A stretch of 64,000 nt of DNA from Candidatus Oscillibacter excrementigallinarum (GTDB taxonomy: Bacteria > Bacillota > Clostridia > Oscillospirales > Oscillospiraceae), in NCBI GenBank assembly GCA_019118245.1, contig DWZJ01000013.1, forward strand, positions 1-64,000, written 5' to 3'. The position numbers were made by a program, and so were the translations under genes. The notes beneath the pieces are model-generated. The model saw only the letters and a program-made list of their open reading frames with translations, did not search any database and was not told the origin of the DNA. Every line of letters starts with the position of its first letter. Position 1 is the first letter of the stretch. Positions 27,028 through 35,974 of this stretch are shown here, in pieces.

Positions 27028-27891
27028 TCAGACCACGGTGCTGCGGAGGGCGCCGATGCCCTCGATGGCGCACTCCACCACGTCGCCGGACTGGAGGAAT
27101 TTGGGCGGGTCAAAGCCCATGCCCACGCCGGCGGGGGTGCCGGTGGCGATGATGGTGCCCGGCAGCAGCGTCATGCCGGCGGTCAGCTCCTCCAGGATCT
27201 GGCCGATGGAGGTGATCAGCAGGGCGGTGTTGGACTGCTGCCGCAGCTCCCCGTTGACGCGGCAGGTGATCTCCAGCGCCGGGGGATAGGCGATCTCGTC
27301 GGCGGTCACCAGCACGGGGCCCATGGGGGTGAAGCCGTCCAGGCTCTTGCCGAAGTACCACTGCTTGTGACCTGTCTGTAAGTCACGGGCGGACACGTCG
27401 TTGAGGACGGTGTAGCCGAAGAGGTAATCCGCCGCGTCGGCGGCCTTCACGTCCCGGGCGGCCCTGCCCAGCACCACCGCCAGTTCCGCCTCGTAGTCCA
27501 GCCGGTCCGTCAGCCCCGCGTGGCGGGGGATAACGCCGCCGGGCTTCCCGGCCTCGCTGACCCGCTTGGAGAAGTACACCGCCGCCGGGGTCTCCTTGGT
27601 AAAGGCGTCGGCGTTGTAGCGGGCGGACTCCTCCTCATGGGCCCGGTAGTTCATGCCCAGGCACAGAACGTCCTGCCGGGGGCGGGGGATGGGGGCCAGC
27701 AGCTCCACGTCGGACAGGGCCAGCACGCCAACCCGCTCCGCCGCGGTGACGGCGGAGCGCAGGTCAGTGAGGGTCATGGTCTCGATGAGCGTATTCATAT
27801 CCGGGACGGAGAGGGGCAGGACCCCGCTTCCGTCAGCGGTGAGGGCGCCCACGTGCTCGGCGCTGCTGTGGCGGTAGGTGATGAGTTTCAT
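27028..27891 (-). CDS. Fumarylacetoacetate hydrolase-family protein within the transporter operon
   Basis: LCLGMNYRAHEEES, RLDYEAELAVVLGRAARDV, GTIIATGTPAGVGMGFDPPKFLQSGDVVECAIEGIG. Confidence 0.88.
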   Translation of the reverse strand: MKLITYRHSSAEHVGALTADGSGVLPLSVPDMNTLIETMTLTDLRSAVTAAERVGVLALSDVELLAPIPRPRQDVLCLGMNYRAHEEESARYNADAFTKETPAAVYFSKRVSEAGKPGGVIPRHAGLTDRLDYEAELAVVLGRAARDVKAADAADYLFGYTVLNDVSARDLQTGHKQWYFGKSLDGFTPMGPVLVTADEIAYPPALEITCRVNGELRQQSNTALLITSIGQILEELTAGMTLLPGTIIATGTPAGVGMGFDPPKFLQSGDVVECAIEGIGALRSTVV

Positions 27892-27917
27892 GTGTCAGCT
27901 CTCCTTTTCTCCGGGAC

Positions 27918-28940
27918 TTACGCCGCGCACTCCTCGGCCTGCTGGGCGATGTCGTCGGGGATGGTGATGCCCAGCTTTGCGGCGGTGTCGGAGTTGATAT
28001 ACAGGCCGTAGTTCTCAATGGTCTCATAGGGCAGATCCTGGCAGGCGGCCTCGCCGGTGAGGACCTTGGCGGCCATCAGGCCGGTCTGGATGCCCAGCTG
28101 GACGTAGTCCAGGCCCGCGCCGCCCACGCAGCCCAGCTTCACCTGCTCCACCTCGGAGCCGTAGACGGGGATGCCCGCCTCGTCGGTCTTTTCCAGGATG
28201 GCGCCCAGCACGCCCACCACGTTGTTGTCCGTCAGGTTGGACAGGCAGTCCACCCCGTGGGACAGCAGGGTGTCCACCGCCTGGGTGACCTCCGCCTGGG
28301 AGGTGACGCCCACCGCGTCGATGGTGAAGCCGTAGTCCGCCGCCAGGTCCTCATAGACGCCGACGGAGTAGACGGAGTTGGCCTCGCTGGTGGTGTAGAC
28401 GATGCCGATGGTGTCGGCGTCCGGCTGCAGGGCCCGGATCAGCTCCAGCTGGCCGGCCACCGGCAGGGCGTCGGAGGTGCCGGTGATGTTGCCGGCGTCC
28501 AGGTGGGCGCCCACCGGGTCGGTGATGGCGGTGAAGATCACGGGGATGTCCTTGTCCTCCGCGGCGTTGAAGCAGGCCACGGCCGCGTTGGTGGCGATGC
28601 CCACCATCAGGTCCACGTCCTCGGCGGAGAACATCTGGCCGATCTGGGTGGCCTGGTTGTCGTCGAAGTTGGCGTTCTGGTAGTCCACCTCAAAGTCGGT
28701 GCCCTCCACCAGGCCGGCCTGGGCCAACCCCTGGAGGAAGCCCTCCCGGCAGTTGTCCAGGGAGCCGTGCTGGCCGTACTGGCTGATGCCGATCAGGTAC
28801 TTGACGGTCTCGCCGCTCTCGCCGGAGGCGGCGTCATTGCCGGAGGAGGTGTCGTCCGTGCCGCCGCCGCAGGCGGCCAGGGACAGGACCAGGGTCAGGG
28901 ACAGGCCGAGGGCGGCCAGCTTCTTCATCAGATTCATCAT
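27918..28940 (-). CDS. ABC transporter substrate-binding lipoprotein (PF04392/TrpX-like, operon A)
   Basis: Lipobox SLAACGG; LIGISQYGQHGSLDNCREGFLQGL..., VIFTAITDPVGA, IPVYGSE. Confidence 0.88.
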   Translation of the reverse strand: MMNLMKKLAALGLSLTLVLSLAACGGGTDDTSSGNDAASGESGETVKYLIGISQYGQHGSLDNCREGFLQGLAQAGLVEGTDFEVDYQNANFDDNQATQIGQMFSAEDVDLMVGIATNAAVACFNAAEDKDIPVIFTAITDPVGAHLDAGNITGTSDALPVAGQLELIRALQPDADTIGIVYTTSEANSVYSVGVYEDLAADYGFTIDAVGVTSQAEVTQAVDTLLSHGVDCLSNLTDNNVVGVLGAILEKTDEAGIPVYGSEVEQVKLGCVGGAGLDYVQLGIQTGLMAAKVLTGEAACQDLPYETIENYGLYINSDTAAKLGITIPDDIAQQAEECAA

Positions 28941-28963
28941 AGTATTACCAACCTTTCGATCAA

Positions 28964-28998
28964 TTAGGAATTAGAAGTTAGGAATGAGGAATTGGGAA
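28964..28998. repeat. Degenerate heptamer tandem repeat (TTAGGAA x about 5)
   Basis: TTAGGAA TTAGAAG TTAGGAA TGAGGAA TTGGGAA. Confidence 0.7.
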
Positions 28999-29063
28999 TT
29001 TTCTGAACGCCGCCATCGTTTCGTATCCAGTTTCATAAGATCCAGCTTCCTTTCCAAAGGGCA

Positions 29064-29335
29064 TCAAAAAAAGCCCTGCCCCATATTTGGGACAAGACTT
29101 GAAACCATCCTGCGGTACCACCCAAGTTGACGCAAAGCGCCCGCTCGTCTCGCGTACATCCATACGCGCCGCCCGGATAACGGGTGCGGGCCCCGTCAGA
29201 CGCTACTGAGCTCTCGCCGTTCGCGCTGCCCTCGCAAGTCCATTCGCTGGAAAGTTCTCTGCCGTGATCCCACCATCCACGGCTCTCTGAAAGGTGACCT
29301 GACCAGGTACTCCTCTTGCTCATTGGTTTTCTGTA
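29064..29335 (-). promoter_or_regulatory. T-box leader, specifier UGG (tryptophan), upstream of operon A
   Basis: Minus strand: AGAGAGCCGTGGATGGTGGGATCACGGC stem I, GAAUGGAC specifier region (UGG at 29240-29242), AACTTGGGTGGTACCGC T-box (29112-29123 core), terminator GTCTTGTCCC-aaatat-GGGGCAGGGC-TTTTTTT. Confidence 0.93.
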
Positions 29336-29446
29336 TTTGGTCGTATTATACGTAGCGGCGGCGGAAATGTCAACCGTGATTTTGCACAAATCTCTTTTGG
29401 CGATCTGCCGGGATGGACCGTTGGAACGGGGGGCCACTGTGATGGA

Positions 29447-29490
29447 AAAAGCCGGGGGGAAGTGAATTCCCCCCGGGCCAAGGTTTTGCT
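29447..29490 (-). terminator. Terminator downstream of ABC operon B
   Basis: CCGGGGGGAATTCACTTCCCCCCGGCTTTTT on minus strand. Confidence 0.75.
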
Positions 29491-29550
29491 CTGCAAAACG
29501 CTTGTACGCGCCTGCCGCGCGCCCCGCTGCGCGGGGCCCCGGTCAGCGGC

Positions 29551-30345
29551 TCAGGAGAGCAGCAGTTTGTCGTCTGCCTCGTCCGAGCCGCTGACCTTGC
29601 TGAACAGGGCCAGCAGGTCGGGGACGGTGAGCTTCTTCTTCTCCTCGCCGGACACGTCGATGACGATGTGCCCGTCGTACATCATGATGAGCCGGTCGCC
29701 GTGGGCGATAGCGTCCTTCATGTTGTGGGTGACCATCATGGTGGTGAGGCCGTTCTCCGCCACGATCTTGTCGGAGAGCTCCAGTACCTTGGCGGCGGTC
29801 TTGGGGTCCAGGGCCGCCGTGTGCTCGTCCAGCAGCAGCAGCTTGGGCCGCTTCAGGGCGGCCATCAGCAGCGTCAGCGCCTGGCGCTGGCCGCCGGAGA
29901 GGAGGCCCACCTTGCTGGTGAGACGGTCCTCCAGGCCCAGGCCCAGGTCCCGCAGCAGCTCCCGGTAATCCGCCCGCTCCGTCTTGGTGATGCCCCAGCC
30001 CAGGCCGCGGCGCTCTCCCCGGCGGGCCGCCAGGGCCAGATTCTCCTCGATCTGCATGGTGGGGGCGGTGCCCATCATGGGATCCTGGAACACCCGGCCG
30101 ATGAACTTGGCCCGCTTGTGCTCCGGCAGGCGGGTCACGTCCACCCCGTCGATGACGATGCTCCCGCTGTCCACGGAAAAGGTGCCGGCCACCGCGTTGA
30201 GCATGGTGGACTTGCCGGCGCCGTTGCCTCCGATGACGGTGCAGAACTCCCCGTCCCTCAGCGTCAGGCTGACGCCCCGCAGGGCCTGTTTTTCGTTGAC
30301 CGTTCCGGCGTTGAAGGTCTTCCAGATCTCACGGATCTCAAGCAT
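29551..30345 (-). CDS. ABC transporter ATP-binding protein (operon B)
   Basis: GGNGAGKST, LSGGQRQALTLL, LLLDEHTAALD. Confidence 0.9.
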   Translation of the reverse strand: MLEIREIWKTFNAGTVNEKQALRGVSLTLRDGEFCTVIGGNGAGKSTMLNAVAGTFSVDSGSIVIDGVDVTRLPEHKRAKFIGRVFQDPMMGTAPTMQIEENLALAARRGERRGLGWGITKTERADYRELLRDLGLGLEDRLTSKVGLLSGGQRQALTLLMAALKRPKLLLLDEHTAALDPKTAAKVLELSDKIVAENGLTTMMVTHNMKDAIAHGDRLIMMYDGHIVIDVSGEEKKKLTVPDLLALFSKVSGSDEADDKLLLS

Positions 30346-31288
30346 TCTGATCGCCTCCTGTCTTGCTCTCCGCCTTGGGATCCCCGGCGGGCACCTTGAC
30401 GTGGGCGTACTTCCCCTTCCAGTAGGGGATGGCCAGGAAGGCCGCCACGATCAGGGCGGTGATGAGCTTCATGTCGTCAGTGTTCAGGCCCAGCCAGATG
30501 ACCACCTGGTACACCAGGTAGTACAAGATGGCGCCGATGGCCACCGCCACCAGCTTCAGGGCGAAGTTGCGGAACACCTTGCCGAAGATCACCTCGCCGA
30601 TGATGACCGCCGCCAGGCCGATGACGATGGCGCCCCGGCCCATGTTCACGTCCGCGAAGCCCTGGTACTGGGCCAGCAGGGCGGAGGACAGGGCCACCAG
30701 GCCGTTGGAGAGCATCAGGCCCAGCACCTTGGTGAAGTTGGTGTTGATGCCCTGGGCCCGGGACATATTGGGGTTGGAGCCCGTGGCCCGCAGGGAGGCC
30801 CCCAGCTCCGTGCCGAAGAACCAGTACAGCACCGCGATGACCACCGCCACGAAGACGGCCACCACCAGGATGGGGTTGTCCAGGCTGAGAGAGCGGACGC
30901 TCTGCTGGTCCACCAGCAGGTCATACTGCCGGGAGCTGACGGGCCGGTTGGCCTGGCCCATGATCCGCAGGTTCACGGAGTACAGCGCCAGCTGGGTCAG
31001 GATGCCGGCCAGGATGGCCGGGATGCCGCAGGCGGTGTGGAACAGGCCGGTGACCAGGCCCGCCAGCACGCCGGCCAGGAAGGCCCCCAGCATGGCCAGG
31101 GGCATCGGCGCCCCCGCCATGGTCAGCATGATGAAGGTGGCGCCGCCGGTGGCCATGGTGCCGTCCACCGTCAGATCGGCCACGTCCAGAATCCGGAACG
31201 TGATGTACACGCCGATGGCCATGATGCCCCAGATGAGTCCCTGGGCGGCCACGCCCGGCAGGGCGTTGACCAGATGCATGATGTTCAA
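30338..31288 (-). CDS. ABC transporter permease (operon B)
   Basis: Multi-TM, GLIWGIMAIGVYITFRILDVADLTVDGTMATGG; paralogous to 26057-27001; start uncertain (31279/31288/31303). Confidence 0.85.
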   Translation of the reverse strand: MNIMHLVNALPGVAAQGLIWGIMAIGVYITFRILDVADLTVDGTMATGGATFIMLTMAGAPMPLAMLGAFLAGVLAGLVTGLFHTACGIPAILAGILTQLALYSVNLRIMGQANRPVSSRQYDLLVDQQSVRSLSLDNPILVVAVFVAVVIAVLYWFFGTELGASLRATGSNPNMSRAQGINTNFTKVLGLMLSNGLVALSSALLAQYQGFADVNMGRGAIVIGLAAVIIGEVIFGKVFRNFALKLVAVAIGAILYYLVYQVVIWLGLNTDDMKLITALIVAAFLAIPYWKGKYAHVKVPAGDPKAESKTGGDQNA

Positions 31289-31413
31289 GTGTGATCCCTC
31301 CAAAATCCCCGGGCCGTCCCCGGAGGCAGTTTGCTGCTCTATTTTAGCAAAGTACAGCGGAAAAGGGAAGCCCCTTTTCCGCTGGCTTTTATTGGACGCT
31401 TGGAAACTTCCCC

Positions 31414-32427
31414 TTAGTCGGCAATGGCCTCATAGCCGTCGGGCGGGGTCAGGCCCAGGGCCTCGCACATGGTGGGGTTGTACTTGGGGGTGAACTGGGG
31501 GGCGTACTGGATCGCCATTTCGGCGGGGTCCGCGCCGTTCACCAGGATCTCATAGGCCATCTCGCCGGTGGCGTAGCCGATGTCGTAGTAGCTGATAGTC
31601 AGGGTGGCCACGCCGCAGCCCTTGCAGATGCCCTCCTCACCGGCGATGATGGGGGTCTGGGCGTCCAGGGCGATGTTGCCGATCAGCTCGGCGTTGTTGG
31701 CGGCGGTGTTGTCCGTGGGGACATACAGCACATCGCTCTCCGCGCAGGCGGTGGTGGCCACGGCGGACAGGTCGTTGGAGTCAGAGAAGGAGTACTGGGT
31801 GCAGGTGTAGCCCATGTCCTCCAGGTAGCCCTGGACGGTGTCCACCTGATACTGGCTGTTGGGCTCGGAGGAGCAGTACAGCAGGCCCACGGTCTGGGCG
31901 TCGGGGAACCACTCCTGGAGCATGGCGGCCTGCTGGTCCAGGGGCGCCAGGTCGGAGGTGCCGGAGACGTTGAAGCCGGTGGTGCCGTCGAATCCGTCAA
32001 TGCCCAGGGCCACGCCGTACTCGGTGATGGAGGTGCCCAGGATGGGGATGGTCTGGGAGGCGGAGGAGGCGGCCTGCAGGGCCGTGGTGCCGTTGGCCAT
32101 GATCAGGTCCACGCCCTGGGAGACGAAGTTGTTGGCAATGGTGGTGCAGTTGGCGCTGTCGCCGGAGGCGTTCTGGGGATCGATGGTGACGCTGTCGCCC
32201 AGCAGCTCCGTCAGGGCGTCCTGGAAGCCCTGGGTGGCGGCGTCCAGCGCCTCGTGCTGGACCTGCTGGATGATGCCGACGGTGTAGGTCTGGCCGTCAC
32301 CGCCGGTCTCGGCGCCGCTGGCGTCGGAGCTGGTATCCGTGTCCGTGGACTGGGTATCGCCGCCGCAGGCAGCCAGGCTCAGTGCCATGACGGCCGTCAG
32401 CGCAAGGGCAAGAAACTTCTTTTTCAT
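31414..32427 (-). CDS. ABC transporter substrate-binding lipoprotein (PF04392-like, operon B)
   Basis: Lipobox SLAACGG; YTVGIIQQVQHEALDAATQGFQDAL..., VDLIMANGTTALQAA. Confidence 0.88.
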   Translation of the reverse strand: MKKKFLALALTAVMALSLAACGGDTQSTDTDTSSDASGAETGGDGQTYTVGIIQQVQHEALDAATQGFQDALTELLGDSVTIDPQNASGDSANCTTIANNFVSQGVDLIMANGTTALQAASSASQTIPILGTSITEYGVALGIDGFDGTTGFNVSGTSDLAPLDQQAAMLQEWFPDAQTVGLLYCSSEPNSQYQVDTVQGYLEDMGYTCTQYSFSDSNDLSAVATTACAESDVLYVPTDNTAANNAELIGNIALDAQTPIIAGEEGICKGCGVATLTISYYDIGYATGEMAYEILVNGADPAEMAIQYAPQFTPKYNPTMCEALGLTPPDGYEAIAD

Positions 32428-32466
32428 CGCAAGGTCTCCTTTTCAAGATTGATGGCGGGGAATTAT

Positions 32467-32505
32467 AAAAGGCGGCTCTGTCCGGGGAGCAGAGCCGCCT
32501 TCCAT
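32467..32505 (-). terminator. Intrinsic terminator inside the leader of operon B (candidate attenuator)
   Basis: Minus: AAGGCGGCTCTG-ctccccgga-CAGAGCCGCCTT-TTATAATT, 40 nt before the ATG at 32427. Confidence 0.8.
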
Positions 32506-32533
32506 ACGGGGTGAGATCCACCGGCCGGATGCG

Positions 32534-32635
32534 TTACAGGCTGCCCTGCCTATGGCAATATCGGCCCGCAAAGCGGACCTGGCAGTGATCGTATCGGGCG
32601 CGCGCCGCCGCGGACAGGACAACGATGGGTTCCAT
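32534..32635 (-). CDS. 33-aa leader ORF MEPIVVLSAAARARYDHCQVRFAGRYCHRQGSL
   Basis: AGAAAGGAG RBS 7 nt upstream of ATG; lies between predicted promoter and terminator. Confidence 0.55.
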   Translation of the reverse strand: MEPIVVLSAAARARYDHCQVRFAGRYCHRQGSL

Positions 32636-32672
32636 GGAGACGCTCCTTTCTGCCGATGGTTTTTACTTTTAC

Positions 32673-32701
32673 ACCATACAGCTTTAAACTAGTAAAGTCA
32701 A
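32673..32701 (-). promoter_or_regulatory. Promoter of operon B leader
   Basis: Minus: TTGACT-17 nt-TATGGT. Confidence 0.55.
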
Positions 32702-32727
32702 TGGTGATTTTATACAAAAACCATGAA

Positions 32728-32772
32728 AAAAGGCCGCCCGGCGCCTTGCTCCCTTCCAGACGCCGGGCGGAG
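32728..32772 (-). terminator. Terminator after PPase gene
   Basis: Minus: CCGCCCGGCGTCTGGAAGGGAGCAAGGCGCCGGGCGGCCTTTTTT. Confidence 0.7.
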
Positions 32773-32783
32773 AGGACCTGCTC

Positions 32784-34397
32784 TCAGCCCCACAGGGCGG
32801 AGAGCATGGGGATGACCTGCTTTTTCCGGGACATGACCTTGGGCAGGAACACCACATCCTCCACGTCCTCCACATTGAAGGCCTGGCGGATGCTGTCCTT
32901 GTCGCCCACAAACAGCAGCTGGGTGCCCTCCAGCAGCACGTCGGTGATCATCAGGATCACCATGTCGAAGCTCTGCTTTTTTTGGAGATCCGTCATGAGA
33001 TCCAAGAACTCCTCCTTCCGCTGGAGCAGTCGGTCGGAGTCCATGCAGGTCACCTGGCTCACCGCCAGGTTGTGGCCGGCGATGTGGAACTCCTTGTAGT
33101 CCGTGCGGAAGATCTCCTCCACGGATCTGCTGCCGCCGCCGGAGGCGGAGAAGATCACCTGGCCCAGCTCCTTCAGGGAGATGCTGGCGATCCGGGCCAT
33201 GCGGTTGGCCACATCGATGTCCCGCTGGGTGCAGGTGGGGGACTTGAACATGACCGTGTCGGAGACGATGGCGGCGGCCATCAGCCCCGCCATCTTGGCG
33301 GTGGGCATCAGGCCCTTGTCCTGGTACATCCCCGCCACGATGGTGGTGGTGCTGCCCACCGGCTCGTTCCGGACGGTGATGGGGTTCTTGGTCTGGATGT
33401 CCGCCAGCCGGTGGTGGTCGATGATCTCCAGGATCTCCGCCTGGTCCAGGCCCGGCACGGACTGGGCCTTCTCATTGTGGTCCATCAGGACCACCTGCTT
33501 GCGGCGGGGCCGCAGCAGATGGTAGCGGGACAGGGTGCCCACCACCCGCTCCTCCTCATCCAGGATGGGATAGGCGCGGAAGCGGCTCTCCAGCACGGTG
33601 TTCTGCACGTCGTCGATATAGTCGTCCAGGTGGAAGCACACCAGGTCGGAGTTCTTGCAGATGCTGCTGATGGGCATGGCGTGGTAGATGAGCCGCACCG
33701 CCCGGTAGGCGTCATAGGCGGTGGAGATGATGCAGGTGTCCGTCTGCATGGCCAGCAGCTCCGGGTCCACCTCCGCCTGGCAGACGATGATGCAGCTGAC
33801 GCCGATCTCCAGGGCCCGGCGGATCATGTCCGGCTGGTCGCCGCAGACCACGATGCTGCCCGGGTCGGAGAACACCAGGTTCTCCCGGCTGGCGGGCAGG
33901 GCGATGGTGACCTCGCCGGAGATGACGTCCCGCATCTCGCCGCCCTGGTTGAGGATCTTGCCCTCCAGTACGGACAGGAGGTTGTAGACCGGGATCTCGC
34001 CCACCTTGGGGTTGCGGACGGAGGACATGTCATAGTTGGCCACGTCCCCGGCGGAGAGCATGCCGAACAGGGTCCCGTCCTCGTTGGCCACGGGGATGGC
34101 GGAGATCTTGTCCTTCTGCATGGTCCGCCACGCCCGGCTGATGGTGGCGGCGGCGGACAGGGTGGGGGGCGTGTCGTAGTCCAGGTCCCGGACCTGGGTG
34201 CGGACGTTGTTCAGCAGCTTGGGGGGCTGGAAGCCGAAGCGGTCCAGCACGGTCTGGGTCTCGTCGCTGATCTGGCCCAGGCGGGCGGCCTCATACTGCC
34301 GCTGGCCCAGGGCGTTTTTCAGGGCCGCGTAGGCCATGGCGGAGACGATGGAGTCCGTGTCCGGATTCCGGTGTCCGGTGATATAGATGGTATCCAT
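32784..34397 (-). CDS. ppaC: Manganese-dependent inorganic pyrophosphatase with CBS/DRTGG insert (family II)
   Basis: GHRNPDTDSIVSAMAYA, LEIIDHHRLADI, AAAIVSDTVMFKSPT; CBS regions in middle. Confidence 0.9.
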   Translation of the reverse strand: MDTIYITGHRNPDTDSIVSAMAYAALKNALGQRQYEAARLGQISDETQTVLDRFGFQPPKLLNNVRTQVRDLDYDTPPTLSAAATISRAWRTMQKDKISAIPVANEDGTLFGMLSAGDVANYDMSSVRNPKVGEIPVYNLLSVLEGKILNQGGEMRDVISGEVTIALPASRENLVFSDPGSIVVCGDQPDMIRRALEIGVSCIIVCQAEVDPELLAMQTDTCIISTAYDAYRAVRLIYHAMPISSICKNSDLVCFHLDDYIDDVQNTVLESRFRAYPILDEEERVVGTLSRYHLLRPRRKQVVLMDHNEKAQSVPGLDQAEILEIIDHHRLADIQTKNPITVRNEPVGSTTTIVAGMYQDKGLMPTAKMAGLMAAAIVSDTVMFKSPTCTQRDIDVANRMARIASISLKELGQVIFSASGGGSRSVEEIFRTDYKEFHIAGHNLAVSQVTCMDSDRLLQRKEEFLDLMTDLQKKQSFDMVILMITDVLLEGTQLLFVGDKDSIRQAFNVEDVEDVVFLPKVMSRKKQVIPMLSALWG

Positions 34398-34571
34398 GAA
34401 TACTTCCTCTCGGGTGGATGCGGGGCATCCAGATTTTGTATATCGATGGCTTTATTATGCGGCCGGCGGGCGGCTTTGTCAACAGCTCCGGCGGGAAAAA
34501 CGGCCCGTCCCCAGGGGAAAAGACCGCCCCCGCCGACTGGCGGAGGCGGCTTTGCGCCGGGGCGGCAGAGG

Positions 34572-34865
34572 TCACAGGCTCTCCAGATAGGCCTCGATGG
34601 CCTCGCCCATGAAGCGGGCGGTGCCGGGGCCGTAGCTGTCCAGGACCTCCGAGAAGCGGTCGTCCCAGCTGTAGAGGTCCGCCAGGCGGCGGAGCTTCGC
34701 CTCGTCGCAGCCCTGGGTGTACTTCACCAGATGGGCCTGCCAGCGCAGCACCAGCTCCCGGGCCTCCGGGCTGGCGGGGTCGCCCTTGGCCGCCTCCGCG
34801 GCAAAGGCCACCAGGATGGGGTCGGCGTCCTCCTGCTGGGGGGACGCGCCGATATAGCTTGCCAT
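34572..34865 (-). CDS. Stand-alone TipAS antibiotic-recognition domain protein
   Basis: SPEARELVLRWQAHLVKYTQGCDEAKLRRLADLYSWDDRFSEVLDSYGPGTARFMGEAIEAYL matches TipAS pattern. Confidence 0.75.
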   Translation of the reverse strand: MASYIGASPQQEDADPILVAFAAEAAKGDPASPEARELVLRWQAHLVKYTQGCDEAKLRRLADLYSWDDRFSEVLDSYGPGTARFMGEAIEAYLESL

Positions 34866-34900
34866 AGATTCGTTCCTCCTTGTGCGGGCTCAAAGATGGG

Positions 34901-35974
34901 TCAGAGAATGATCAGGTCCTTGGGGGCCAGGGTGAGGTTTTGGCAGCCGTCCTCCGTGAGATACAGCACGTCCTCGATCCGCACCCCCAGCTTTCCGGGC
35001 AGGTAGATGCCCGGCTCGGCGGAGATGACGGCCCCGGCGGGCAGGGGCTTGTCGTTGGAGGGGGTGGCGTTGGGGCCCTCGTGGATCTCCACCCCCACGC
35101 CGTGGCCGAAGCTGTGGCCGAAATAGGGGCCGTAGCCCGCCTGTTCGATGATGTCCCGGGCGGCGCCGTCCACCGCCCTGCCGGCGGCCCCGGCCCGGGC
35201 GGCGGCGATGCCCGCCTTCTGGGCCCGCAGCACCGTGTCGTAGACCTGCTGCATCTCCTCCGTCACGGACCCCACCGCCACGGTGCGGGTCATGTCGGAG
35301 CAGTAGCCGTGGTACACGCAGCCGAAGTCCATGGTGACGAACTCCCCGGCCTGGATGACCTTCCCCGAGGGCACCCCGTGGGGCAGGCTGCCGTTGGGGC
35401 CGGACACCACGATGGGGTCGAAGGACTTGTCCTCCGCCCCGTAGTGGAGCATGAGATACTGGAGCCGGGCGGCGATCTCCTTCTCCGTGACGCCGGGGCG
35501 GATCTCGTTCAGGATGTCCGCCAGGGCCTTTTCGGCGATCCGCTGGGCGGAGATCATGATCTCCAGCTCCTCCGGGTCCTTCACCGCCCGCAGCTCCGCC
35601 AGCAGGTCCGCCGCCGGCACCAGCTGGCAGGGCAGGGCCTTGGCGTAGAAGCCGTGCTCCCGGACGGTCATGTAGACATCCTCGAACCCCAGGCGGCGGA
35701 TGTGGTGGCGCTGGATGGCCTCCTGCAGCAGCGCGGAGTAGCCCCGGCCCGCGCCCACCTCCTGGATGTCCGCGCCCTGGATGTGCCGCCGGGCGGCCTC
35801 CGTGTACCGGGAGTCGGTGAAGTAGTAGCACGCCTCCCGGGTGACCAGGGCCATGCCGTCGGTGCCGGCGGAGTGGAAGCCGGAGGCGTAAAAGCGGTTG
35901 GCCTCGTTGGTCAGCAGCATGCCGTCCAGGTCATGGGATGCCAGCTGGGCGGCGATTTTGGCAAAGTGATTCAT
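34901..35974 (-). CDS. pepP: Xaa-Pro aminopeptidase (M24)
   Basis: [60 protein letters not shown]. Confidence 0.9.
   Translation of the reverse strand: MNHFAKIAAQLASHDLDGMLLTNEANRFYASGFHSAGTDGMALVTREACYYFTDSRYTEAARRHIQGADIQEVGAGRGYSALLQEAIQRHHIRRLGFEDVYMTVREHGFYAKALPCQLVPAADLLAELRAVKDPEELEIMISAQRIAEKALADILNEIRPGVTEKEIAARLQYLMLHYGAEDKSFDPIVVSGPNGSLPHGVPSGKVIQAGEFVTMDFGCVYHGYCSDMTRTVAVGSVTEEMQQVYDTVLRAQKAGIAAARAGAAGRAVDGAARDIIEQAGYGPYFGHSFGHGVGVEIHEGPNATPSNDKPLPAGAVISAEPGIYLPGKLGVRIEDVLYLTEDGCQNLTLAPKDLIIL

Noticed and set aside
32982-35006. 674-aa plus-strand ORF opposite PPase and TipAS genes
   Set aside because: No recognisable domains; antisense artefact of high GC.
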